Shown: positions 1 through 12,891 of the stretch, piece after piece
How positions within the stretch are numbered: position 1 is the stretch's first letter
How the letters are laid out: every line of letters begins with the position of its first letter
Translations under genes and position numbers: made by a program
NCBI GenBank assembly: GCA_021292105.1
Contig: CM037861.1
Location: 45,818,310 to 45,882,309, forward strand
DNA from: Anadara kagoshimensis
Taxonomy: Eukaryota > Mollusca > Bivalvia > Arcoida > Arcidae
DNA: 64,000 nucleotides
Direction: 5' to 3'
Notes under the pieces: generated by a model
The model's database searches: none
What the model saw: only the letters and a program-made list of their open reading frames with translations
What the model was told of the DNA's origin: nothing

Positions 1-30
<30 letters not shown>
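1..30. repeat. (GT)n microsatellite
   Basis: Pure GT dinucleotide run at the window edge. Confidence 0.98.
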
Positions 31-33
<3 letters not shown>

Positions 34-3000
34 TATATACCTTCTTCCCACTACACTCAAATGAATACCCACCTACGAGTCACTTCATATTTTCAACTCA
101 GTGCATACACCCATGTGTTGGGTTGAAAAGCCGTCTGAAAATGCTATTTAGACCGTATCCTATTCAGACAATACACATTTTTTACATGTTTGGGTTTCCG
201 GTGTAAACCCGTAGAATTTCACACGCAATCCCCACAGTGATCCGTACAGTTACACACTTTACTCGGCAAGGACTCGCGCATGCGCAGGGCATGTAAAATT
301 CGGCCATGTTCCCAGAAGCTTCAATGTCAACAACATGTGATGTGTGTGTGTGTTCGTAAATAATTTTGTTTCCGTGCATTTGAAAGAAAACAGTATATCC
401 GATTGAGCTGAAACTTAATCAGTTGATTTGTTATGGTGGTGAGTGGTATGGGATTGCTCGATAGCTTTATAGCATTCCAAGATGGGCCCTTACAGCCTTA
501 TTGTAACAATTTTGTTGAAATTTTAAACATAGAATATAGAACCTAATTAACAAATGTTTCTGTTTCCCTTGTTTATGTACCAATTTTGCTAAAATTTTAA
601 ATATAACTCTTGACATTAAACATAATTTTTTTGTTAGTGTAATTTTTATGCAAATACGGTGTATTTATACCCTAAGTATTTAATTCTTTGATGTGGTTTT
701 CCATCTATAAAATGGCCCAACCACCCCACTTATTTTACAACCAGTGGTCAATAAAAACATACATGTATTTAACTGTGTATAGATTTCACTGATGCTCACC
801 ATTGCGAGGGGGGTAGTGTTCTCTAAACACCTTGTTTTGCTTTGAAACATCATGTGGCCTTTATAGCTCAACAGTTGTAATCAATTCACACCCTGGAATA
901 AAAAACCCGTATAACATTTAAATGTATACCTAACTTTTCCGTCAAACAATATGCAGATAAAACGACCTTGCTTATAACGAGACTTGAATTTTTAAATCTT
1001 GAGAAAATATATGACTTATAACCTTTGTAGGTGTGTATTTTTGAAAATAGTTTTTTTGCAGCAATAAATTGCTATAGATGTTTTAACAAATAATATTATT
1101 TAAATGTTTTGAATGGTGTTTTACATATCAGACAATATTATTTCTTTTTTTAATAAGTGACAGGTCCAGGAACTGAAGGAAAACTTGTATCATCTGGAGA
1201 AAACCACTGAATCGCAAGTAAAAAATTTTGCACCATTCGGTCAGCGCGAGTAGTGAGCGGCACCAGGATCCGTAAACTGGTGGTGTAAATAACCCAGCAA
1301 TAATATGAACTCTATAGCTAAACGGGGTAATCCCAAGGGTTTGATGGATAATGGTCCCATATTTCTGAAATAAGTATCACCTTATTAATATGATTCATTA
1401 CTTTTCTTTTTGTAAGTCTTCAAGTGACCGTAAAATGTGTGTACCCCACTGGTGAAGATCGCAACTAAAGTATCTCTCTCACTCATGAAATTTTGAAGTT
1501 AGGACTTATAACATATGACACGGTATCACCCTATATTTTAGTATATTATCATGGTTTTCATTGAAGGTGTAGTATAAACAGAATTCGCTGGGTCCCTGAA
1601 AATTTAATCTCGACTGACATATCAATTTTGAAGCCCATGGGGAAATAATTATGCTTTGTACATATTAAGATATAAGATGCTGCTATTTTAAACGAAATTC
1701 TAAACGAAATATTTACGAGAGGAGAGAGATTGCTGTTGTAATACTGTTGAACTTCACATCAGCATTCTTACAGCTAATAAAACAACTTAATGGTTGTCTA
1801 ACGATTACATGTTATCTTAAGAACAAGTTCATGTATGCATAAGATCTGCGAGTATGTGGTGTGTTGTTTTATACTAACGTGAACTCGCGCATGACCACTT
1901 TAAGGTGTAACCTCACCAAGTCAGTATGCCAATTCTGTAATCCAAGTCATGTTATACTGAGCTCATTTGAACCATTTAATCTGACCTCAAAATACTGAGC
2001 GCCAAGTTAGAAAGCATGGTCTCAAATGTTAACATTATATGGACACGACCTGGGTTCGAACCTACAACTTCCTGCTCTCAAGGCGTACGCACAAAAGAAA
2101 GAGAGAGATTTTACCTACAATTTCTTTTTTCTCACATTTACGGATAGACTGTTTTAAAAGTGTATTGTATTGTAATAGGGTTGAGTTATAGAGATATTTG
2201 ACATGACCTTACATACAAATTTGATTTAATTCCTCTAACAATGTGCTCAAATTTCGCCAGATTTTACTGGAAAGAGATAATGTTCTCATATACCAGTAGC
2301 TGAAGCGGCGTATTTGAGTGTTATGCTCCCAGTCCAGATTCTTCCAGTTAAATAGTCGGGGATGGGGAAACCGGAGTGTTGCGAGAAAAAAACCCAACAT
2401 ACTTTATTCAAATGATCCGACAAATTATCTAATAGTGTCCAATTTTGTTTAAACCTAGGCAGTGAGAGGTGCAACATTCATTAATTAAGCACTCAGCCGC
2501 TCGGAGACTCACATATTGCAGGATAAGGACCAACAAATACCCCTTTAAATACAGTGTATACTTCTCTTTAGAAATAATGTGCTTGTATTCAAAGATACCA
2601 TGAAACACTTCCATCAAATACAATGTATGGACATTTAAAACAATTTCTTCTTAGTACTTAAGATGACTGTTAAGGGTCGTCATTTTGTAAGGATACAAAC
2701 AAACAAACGCAAAATAAATAAATAAACAAAATAACAAATAAAATAAAAATAAAATAAAACAGTTACATGTCCCTATCTTGACACGATATGAGTAAACCTT
2801 GTGTATGGTTTCAAATTTTCAATTTCAACCAACGGATGTGAATAAAATGTCATCTTCTGATAATTTCATTATATTATGGCAATACAGGTACAAAACTCTA
2901 CATTAGTACAACCATATTATTTATTTTCAATCTCTGGATTGGCAAAAGATATCATCAAAATCAATATCATTGAAAAATAGCGATTAAGGCATGAAATTCA

Positions 3001-4201
3001 GCACATTTTAATTTCAGTATACGGAATTTTGTTTTTAAATTTAAGGACATTGTTAAGTTCAGATGAAATGCTTTATTTGTACTTATTTGAGAATTATGTG
3101 GAATTGTCCGTAGTTATTGTTTGCATATTTTCTCTTTCTTTTTGTGTGATAAATAATGAATGTTGTGTTTTAAGTGAATAGCATAATTAAAAACAAATAT
3201 TATTATTATTTCTTTTTAGTAATTTTCCTAATATTTTTTGTTCACTATTTCACAGTGAAATGGTTAACTATGCTGAATTGTTTAAAAAAAATCCACAGTA
3301 TTTTTAAAATGGAATGTGAATTTTTAAATAATGTTAGAAACTGCAATAATTTCTACATTTAACAGTGAAAATTTCATAAAAATCCGTCCACAAATAATCA
3401 GTGAAGATCGTTTTAAAATGGATGTTTTCTATTAAGATTAATGTAAAATTTAGCGACATAATCGAATGTGTCGAGAAACAAAAGAAAACTTTGACGTCAT
3501 TTTCTCATACTATGACTTAATTGCCATAAGGGTTGTTTTGTCATGGAGCGGCTCATATGTCATTGTGTTCGTTTGACAAAAGTAAAAATGACCAATTTAT
3601 CAATAAAACTTACGTTTAATAAAAGCAATGTTCAATTTAAATAAATATAATTTTATCAAGGGTGTCTTTTACGAAATTATGATAATACAATAATATTAAA
3701 AGGTTACAAAAGAATTTAATACATTATTGATAGAATTCCGTGGTTGAAGTTCAACTCAATTTGCCAGTTTTCACAATTTCTTCACTTTGCTGTATAATTC
3801 TGTTTTCGACATGGATTAATATGTTTATTTTATTTTTAAAATTTATAGAAACGTGTATGTATCAAATCTGGTTGCAATAAATCTTAATTTGAATTCGAGT
3901 TGTCGAAACAATCTTTTTCAAAACGAATAAAAAGTTGATTTGAATTCTCATTAAATGAAAAATGAATAATAGTTGCTCAGTAAAATTTATAGAAAGTTGT
4001 TGCAAATGTAATTACAATAAACGACCCTAGCTACGCATTTTGCTTAAAGCATTAAAAGATTGAGTATAATTATGTTATTATTATATATATGATTTATATT
4101 GTAAAACACTATTCATATTTTACATTTTTTTTTTACAAAATGACAGCATATATTTCTGAGATTTCTCGATTAGAAAAAAACATATATTTATATTTCAACA
4201 G
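31..4201. other. Upstream region, no gene recognised
   Basis: AT-rich. Holds the possible SINE (1900-2110) and an A-rich AAAT-type stretch at 2697-2760. It is presumably intron of gene 1, because the first exon seen starts in mid-domain. The missing first half of CTLD 1 was sought and not found. Confidence 0.5.
1900..2110 (-). mobile_element. Possible tRNA-derived SINE
   Basis: On the minus strand GTAGGTTCGAACCCAGGTCG (complement near 2044-2070) matches the tRNA B-box consensus GGTTCGAANCC. A weak A-box-like stretch lies about 30 bases before it. The sequence that follows (to about 1900) is not tRNA. No complete cloverleaf can be drawn, so this is not a functional tRNA gene. Confidence 0.45.
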
Positions 4202-4462
4202 CGGTAGACTTTTCATTGTGGGTAGGAATGAGCGATTTAGAAAATGAAGGCGAATGGAAATGGGTGGATGGAACAAATGTCACGATAGACTTTTGGGGCT
4301 TCTGTCAACCAGATGACGCCTTCGTTGGTGAAGACTGTGGCTTGTTGAATATTTATAATCAAAAGATTATTGATGTCAACTGTAACTCGTATTTGTTTCC
4401 ATTCATATGTACATGTGTGGATAATGCAACTGTTAGTTTAGAGACTGATCTAGAAGATGAAG
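4202..4462 (+). CDS. Gene 1 exon: C-terminal half of first C-type lectin domain
   Basis: Acceptor ...ttcaacag, donor AAG|GTTAAA, phase 1-1, 87 codons. It carries the WIGL-like stretch LWVGMSDL, then W-K-W, then FCQPDD at the sugar-specificity position, EDCGLL, and the closing FPFICT. QPD at 4306-4314 is the galactose-type version of the EPN/QPD loop in canonical CTLDs. The usual WND calcium motif is replaced by DVNCN, so calcium-dependent sugar binding is uncertain. A short acidic tail (DLEDEG) leads into the next exon. The preceding CTLD exons (the first Cys/Trp half) were not found in 1-4201, so they lie upstream of the window or are too diverged. Confidence 0.9.
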
Positions 4463-7400
4463 GTTAAATTGTTTTTCTTTGATCATATTGAAGATAGTAG
4501 AAATATTCTGTTAGAAAGAAAATTATATACTGTTTTGATTGTTTTGGTTTTCAGTCATACATACAAAATATAATAAATTGACGTTAACAATTTAATACAA
4601 TATTAGATCTCACCCCATTCAAGATATATATCAATAAGCGAATAAATCTAAATGTTATATTATAATTGATACAAATGACGTTTATTAACATTTTTATATT
4701 TCAAACCTAAAGTAATCAGAAAAGCTTAAAAAATCGCAAAATTTAGCATATATGTCTAGGTCCTTTTTTGGCCCTACCGAAATTGTTACGGAATAAAAAA
4801 TAATTATTTCAGAATATTATAAAATTTCTGCAAAAGACCAATTCTTTTAACCAAACGTCATAACGATGTCACATTAATTTAAGTTATTGCATGGTGTGGC
4901 TTATGTCTTTTCAAAATTAAAAGAAAATGTTTTTATTGTATAGAAAACCTATTGTAATGCATAAGTTGAAAGTGCGATAACTTGTTTTCTGTGTTAATAT
5001 CAGTAGTGATTTAGATACTACTAACTGTACACTTGATTAATATCAGTTTTCTTCGTCTAATGCAACGATGGGAATAAATCAGATAGTTTTCAGATGAAAC
5101 ATTTATATTTTATAGGTTGTTTGCTAGATGACTTTAACTTCATAGAAAAAGCACAACTCTATTATAAAGTATTCGATAAATATCTATCACATGGCGATGC
5201 TGAAGCAATCTGCCAGGGTGAGCAGACACATCTCCTGTCAATATCTACGTTGTATGAATATAGCTACACTAATGAAATTATCTCTGGTAAGAAATATCTT
5301 TTTCTATCTTCTATATTCAAGTTCCTTTACAGATATCTTAATTAGAAATCAAGTTGAAGACTATTTGGAATCATCTATCAAATAAAGCTGGACATAACAT
5401 ATACGATTGGTTTCGAGTTCTGTTTCATACTTATTTCTCAATTTCTCAATTATAAAACACACTAAAGGCTAAACTTGTAGTATTAAAAACAATCATACAA
5501 ATCGACTTTCAAAGTGCTATCAGAAAAGTGAGACCTGTTTAGCTAGCTATACTCGCCACGTGTGGAATCAATGAGAATGAAGGATTCTGGGTTATTTTAG
5601 ATACACAGACATCATAATTACTAACAATATTGTGTTGACGGCAATGAAACGTTAGATGACCTTCATAAACCCTTGATTACATTATCCCTGCGTCAACAAT
5701 TTATTTGTAACATGCTTACTTTGTTGTTATGTTATATTTGTTTCACGATCTATATGCAATGAAAGAGGTTGTTTTTCCATATCTGCTCATACAGGATAGG
5801 GTTATTTCCCGTGTGAGATACGTGTTTCTTGCACCCTAGAAAGAAAAATCCATAAAAAGAGAGGTGCAAGATATCTCCATATTGTACCCCCTGTGCAAGC
5901 TTACACGCCGCGAAATTTTATCAATAAAATTCAGAAGTGTATCAATAACTTGAAATTGATTTTAAATTAACAAAAATTGTATTTTCTGGTGCAAGAAACA
6001 TAATCAATTACTACTTGTAGTGCCAGATAAGGAAATCTCAACCCTTGTTCTAATATATTTGGTCCAGAACGAGGCAAGCCTGGTTCTGGACCAAATATAT
6101 AGAACTCGGGTTGAGATTTTCCTATCTTGCACCGCAAGTTGTGATAGATTCTATTAATCTCACATGACCATGTGACCTTTAGTGACGTTACAATCAAACG
6201 ACAATTACATGACGTCATCATATAGGGAACATGACGTCATTGTGCGGGAAAATGACATCAAATTCTTAAAAATTTTGAAATTATAAGTTCGTTTCAAATG
6301 TTAAACATTGCATTTTTAAATGGATGACTTTGTTTTTTAGTTTATACTTTTTGTATAAACCAAAATCCGGTTTAATCTTTCCAATGGTCATATTTATTTT
6401 AAGGTAGAATGTCGAATTACAAAATATGATTTTACAAACATGACGTCGATGTCTATGTTAATCGTACTTGAAGCTAAATATTGGCACTTAAATGAAAGAA
6501 AAATAACCCATTATGAGTTTATTCATGTAGAGTAGGGAAATCGCACCTTCGGTGTTGAACATAGCTTGTCAGAGATACGGCAAGCCCCGTCTCTGATTAA
6601 AATATTAAACCCCTCGGGTGGGATTTCCCTAACCTATATGGATACTCATAATAGATTTTTATATCCCTACTACCGGACTTTATACAAGAAAGTAAGCTGC
6701 TTGCAAATAAATTGTTAATAGAATGATAGTAGAAACCTGGGCTTATGAAGCCCCTAAAAAGTTGTATCACTCTCATTATTATATAGTTAATAAGTAAGAT
6801 GTATCTGTATCTAAAAATACCCTGGATATATTTAACGTCTCCTAGTCCATGGAGTCAGTTTGTAAAATTTGGTGTACACGTAATATCGTATTGTTTTTTA
6901 ACAAAGTGTAGGGGTGTGTTCTTATTCAAAATTCAATTGTCATGCTATTCATCCCACTTATGAGTTTTTTTTTAATTTTCATTTTTCAACACATTAACTA
7001 AAATAATTATCACACCATTCACACACTCATACCTAAACTGAATACACAGGTACAAGTAAAAACTCTTTAACCATGTTTTAACTTTATTCCGCTTTTCTAT
7101 ATTATATTTTTATATTTCGTACATATGGACGGTCAGCTATATCTTTTGAAAAAAATGAACTATATATTTTATGTATTATCCTAACGTTTAGCAAAATTAA
7201 TTCTTTTACATTTTATATAAATTTGTGTACACGTTTCTCTTGTTAAAATATTTTGGTAAATTGATTTCTTTTTCCATTTTGATTCAATTTTTGCTTTATT
7301 ATACAATTCTTTTAAAAACACCTCTTTTATGTATTGTGACCCTTTTGAATGTCCATTAACAAATTTTAAATCAGATATATCAACACTTTGATGATTCGTT

Positions 7401-7519
7401 TTGATATTAAATGTCGATAATATGCTGCATTTTAACCCTTCATAATCAGTAAATTATCTTTCAATTATACAATAAATTATGATAATGTATAGAAAGCCGC
7501 TTATTTGACTTTGGTTTTA

Positions 7520-7579
<60 letters not shown>

Positions 7580-10500
7580 GTAAATTTGTTTTCTAGCAAA
7601 ACAAACAACACTAGGATTAAACAATCATTGGTTTGAACGGCAACAGACTGTTTTAGAAGTGACATTTCGTCGAAATGTGTGCTTAGCTTTTGCATATCGA
7701 ATTTCTCTTCAACATCGATAGTTTGTATAGATTTTGTTCGCTTGGGGAAGGGAAAAACTTTGGATTTTTTTATTGAACGAAATTGTTTTGGCGATCTTTG
7801 TATGATGAAAGTTTTAATTACACTGGTTTTCATTTGGGGTAATTGCTTTATTATGTCTTATCAACTCCATCTAAAATGACTTCAATTTTCTAAAACTGTT
7901 TTCTATGATGTAATTGGTAATATTCAAAATTTTAGTGTCCTTCCCTGTGAAATAATAACATAGACATAAGTTCGCGATATTTAAGGGGTAAGATAAACAC
8001 CTTATTAATACAGATAGCATAAGAAAGAACGAATTAAGAAGTCAATCGTAGTTAAAAAACAGAAGTATACTAGATAATTATAAAACTTGGGACAATTTCA
8101 TTGTTTCTATCAAAGCTGGAAGATCAAAGATTGTTCATCAAAGCGAGTCAGAAAGTCAAGCTATGAAATAAAAACATACACAATTTACTGCTTATCTTAT
8201 TTTTCTTTTATTTTATATTATTTTATATTATTTGATGGTCGTTTTAAGCATCAACTGCTAACAACAATACCACATACGTGTGTATTCATGAATGACGTTT
8301 TATTCGATTTTTGTTTAAAAAAAATCAGTCGTATCAAACAGTTTCTAACGAGGCGAACCTTACATAAATGAAACTGCATCTTAGAATAGTGGTTAAGTTG
8401 TGAAGGCATTTTCTCAACTCAGTATCTAAAACAACAAGAGGCCCATGGACTTTAATGCTCACCTGAGGAAGTCCAATGGTCAATTAGATTAATTATAGAG
8501 AATACCAAAATTTTCAGTAGCTAGGTCCAAGTCATTTGCTTATTAACAACTACTTTTGCTAAGAATGATGCATCTAAAATATCCAAAGTATAGCTACGTA
8601 CAGTACAGTGATTATTTATTTACAGCTAAGATAATAAATAAATAACAAAGTACATAGGTAAAAAGTAGGTATTTTTGGCATCTTATGCTTCTGTGAACCC
8701 ATGATACGAGGGCTGTTCGATATGTATTGTGCATTTTACCAAACTGGGATTACGCTTTGCACGATGTTGTTGGTGATGATACGCTTGAATATCCCTATTA
8801 TACCTTTCCAATAGTATTAACACGTGTCTCTGTGTTTTAAATATTTTTAATTATAATCATTCTAATAGAGCCAGTCGATGGAAGCCTTATGTAGCATCAA
8901 TAATATCACAAAAAACCGATAAATATCTATGTAAATATAATATAAAAAGACAAAAATAACATGTAATAATGTATTTATTCAGTTCAATAATAGCAGTATC
9001 AAAACTAACTTTGAAACATTACAGAACGTTTTTAAAATATTATTGAATCAGCCAAGCTAGCCAAATGCGTCTTTGTCAAGTATTTCACAAAATGTATACA
9101 TTTTGTTACGTTAATCTGAAGTTGTCAACACGGCTATATTCAAAACAATAACTACCCTGAAGTCAGATATTTGATAGATTCTTTAAAATTTACTGCGAAG
9201 TGATAAATGAGATGTCACAAAAGATGTTTTAAAAAAGGCTTTTTGCTATAACATGTATATTTGCTCCAAAAACATTGCATTGCTGATCCTCCTGAATAAT
9301 CTTGCCGATTGACATATCAACAACTTGAATCTCATTCAATCTTGGCAAGCAGGAAGACCTGCCATAAAACAGCAGTAGCTGATGACGATTTTGCTAAATG
9401 GAAATGTAATTTTATTCCATTGCATAGTTATTATGCTACCGTGGTAACACGCTGCAATGTCGGAGACAGATTAAAGGATTTTTTTCTCGGGCGATGCTAG
9501 AATTATAATGTACGCTTCAATCGGGCTTCTGGTTTGATTTTTTTTTATTTTATTCATTTATACACCCGCTATTTATTTGGAAAAAATTACACGTGAGTAG
9601 TATTCCCATCTCTGTTATTTGTTTTTTAAGAGAATGAACTCCAAATATTCATCAGTTTCAGTAGTTTCAGTAGTTTCAGTAGGATTTAAAGTCAGGTGAT
9701 CGTTTTCTAAATCTGGTTCGTTCTGTTTCCCGACTTTGATCTTTTAATCAACATATTGATTAAAAATCACGTGACCGTTGTCCGTGGCTACCTTAATGCC
9801 AGCTACGCGGTCCTTTCTTCATCAACAAGGTATACATTATCTCAAATATCAAGCGTGAAATTAAATCAACTTTTCTTCTAAACTTTCAAGCGAAATTTAA
9901 ATGTATGTAAACACTAGGTTTCTAACATCAAATGCGTTAAATTTTGTCATGTCTTAATGCTAGGTAAATATTTTCGGTTCCATGGAAGAGAAGACAAATG
10001 ATTAACGCAATTTTTTCCCAAACTGAAATGTTAAATGTAGAATCTTTATTTATATTCCCTAAACAAGGCAGATAACAGCGTAACCATAAATGTTTATTTT
10101 CTCTTCGCTTAGACAAACCTAGCGTCCGTAACGTGTACATCGGTATAGCTAGCTAATAATAAGTTGCTCATCTTGTTTGAGCATCTGGCCTTATTTCCTT
10201 GTAGAAAATCACGTGTTTAAGTCAGGCATTTTCCATATTCAAAAGTTTTACTTTGATTGGGGATTGTAGCTTGCATATTGATAGGTATGTTTGATTTGAT
10301 TGTATAAATTCTTGTAGTTTGAACAAGCTTTGCTGTAGCGTAATAATTGTGGAAGAAATACAAGAAATAATCTATCGACAGAACCTTTTCCAAAACTTTC
10401 TTTCTCATTTACTGAATTTATAATTATATATTACCACGCATTTACAAGTTGTCTTTGTTTCAGAACTTGATGATAGAACTTTTCACATCAATTCAGACAA

Positions 10501-11878
10501 AAAACTATATCAACTGTTTCATAACTCAACAAAAACGAGCTCCGAAAACGTATTAGGTGATGACAATACCAAATGTTTTGTTCTCGTCGTAAATGGCTCT
10601 CTGTTTTTCCTGGATGTCAGAAACTGCTTAGAAACGCTGCCTTTTATATGTGGGACATATTGCCAAGATGATAATTTAAATACATTATGGACGAATTATG
10701 AACAAAGTCACTTCAGTAAGTAAATATGTCATATATCATAGAAAGGCATTAAGTGTGTTGGTTCCAATTGTAATGTATCTGTCTTTTCTTTCTTGAAACG
10801 ATTTTTATCATTTTTAGATATTTTAGAACTAAGAATTTTTACAGCACTAGATGGCCGTTTAGGAATACAATTCCTCATCTAAAGTAATTAGTACATCTAT
10901 TGGTTAGATCAAAATGGGAAAACCAAATTTTTTAGGGGTCGAAAAATCCAATTGTAAAGAATCAAAAATATTAATCAAATTTAACTAAAGAAATGTTTTG
11001 CAGAAGAGAATAAACCTTGTTTTTAACAACATAATACAAGAACGAATTTAATTGTTTAGTTTATTTATTATCATATACAAACTTTGTCATAAAAATTGTA
11101 GATAAATTAGTATACCTAGTTGCAAGACCAGTACATTTTTATTTTCAGAGTGAAATTAAAGTTACTTTTTTGAAGGCGTTGATAAGCCTAGGCTTGCAAT
11201 ATCTTCGAGTCAACAATTTATCTATAAGCAGCTTGCTTCCTTGTATTAATTCGCTTGATTTAATTTGAAACTTGTAGTGTTTTATGAGTGCAAAATGTAG
11301 TCAAAATTTATAAATGAGATAAATATTTTATCATTTTTGTATGGAACTCATAAAAAATATCTCTCTCCACATTTGTCCGTAATATATTGCGTTTTGACAA
11401 TTTTTGTTTTTATAAACATATACGATAGGGAAAATTATGTGTGGCCTAAATACCTTAAATAATTATACTCTGGCCACGTATTATATACAAGTTCCAATCC
11501 CATCATATGTAGGAGAAATCTTTTGATGTGAATCAACTTTTTAAATAATTTTCTCTAAAATGAAATTGAATATTTTATATTTTAATATATGTGTACAACA
11601 AGAAATCTGACAACATTGATGTATATAAACATAAACATTTTGTATTCCAAAGGGTCATCATTTATTTGTTTTATTGGTATACAAAGAAAATTATCAATAA
11701 AATAAATAAAAATAATATTCAAGTTATCACTATTCGAAAATTACCTCTATATAAATACCCTTTTTCTGTAAAGATTATTATGGTCATTATTTACATCTCT
11801 CATTGAAAAGTATTCAGACCTAGTAAAAGGGTCCATCTATTTGTAAAGAATCTTATTTATGTATAAATGTCAAAACGT

Positions 11879-11935
<57 letters not shown>

Positions 11936-12811
11936 AATATATATATATATATATAAATTAAAAAAAAATACTAATCCATGTCCGAATCACAATCCAGAAG
12001 CAAAGTAAAAACTTTGGAACTGACAAGTTAGGATATACACGTTAACTTCTACCAGGGAAGTAAGGCCGGATGCTTTGGAAGGGCAAGCACCGCCTGTTTA
12101 GCTAGCTACACCCGCCACGTGTGTAATCACAATTATGTGAAAGGAACACAGAACAATACAGTGATGACGGTTATAAAACTTTTTGAGGGCCTTGATATAA
12201 GCCTAGGCTTGCAAAATGAGAGTTATGCAAGACCTCGTCTGATAAGCATTAAATATACAGCATATCAAGAAAACTAAAATACATAACAAGGTATACACAT
12301 GCTCTAGAATTTTATTACTTGACAAAGTAACAATATTATACCTAATTATTATTTAAGAAACAAACCAAATACTTGTTACAACAGACAGAAGTATAAAATA
12401 CTTTATCACGGAGACTCCAGTGGACTTAACACTTCTGAAAGAAATCATCACAGATGAACCCGTGTACAGTTTGGATATTCTCATTCTAAAGGATCTTTTA
12501 TTCTGGCACAGCCGCAAATCAACATTTATTATGGTGACTACATTGTTCAATTCAACAAATAATACTCATCAGCAATTTGTTTATACTGGCGACCCACACA
12601 CTTATCTTGCTGTTGATTGGATGTTTGAAAATATTTATTACTCTACTATGAACTCACAGACAATAAGCGTTTCAAATGAAAACTTTACAAAGATACTTTA
12701 TCTGGAGAATGTCGATAACCCCCAATATCTGCAGTTAGATCTTATATCAGGGTAGGCAAATATTTATTAGAAAAACTCTTTGTTTGTCTCTCATTCTCTC
12801 TCTCTCTCTCC

Positions 12812-12891
<80 letters not shown>

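Noticed and set aside
1146..1200. Possible exon VQELKENLYHLEKTTESQ between an AG and a GTAAAA
   Set aside because: Coiled-coil-like and flanked by plausible splice sites, but phase 0-0 does not match the phase-1 chain of gene 1, and a short match of this kind is expected by chance.
2036..2100. tRNA gene
   Set aside because: A B-box is present on the minus strand, but no cloverleaf, acceptor stem or clear A-box; treated as a SINE remnant.
7501..7620. His-Thr repeat peptide
   Set aside because: Translation of a (GT)n/(CA)n microsatellite.
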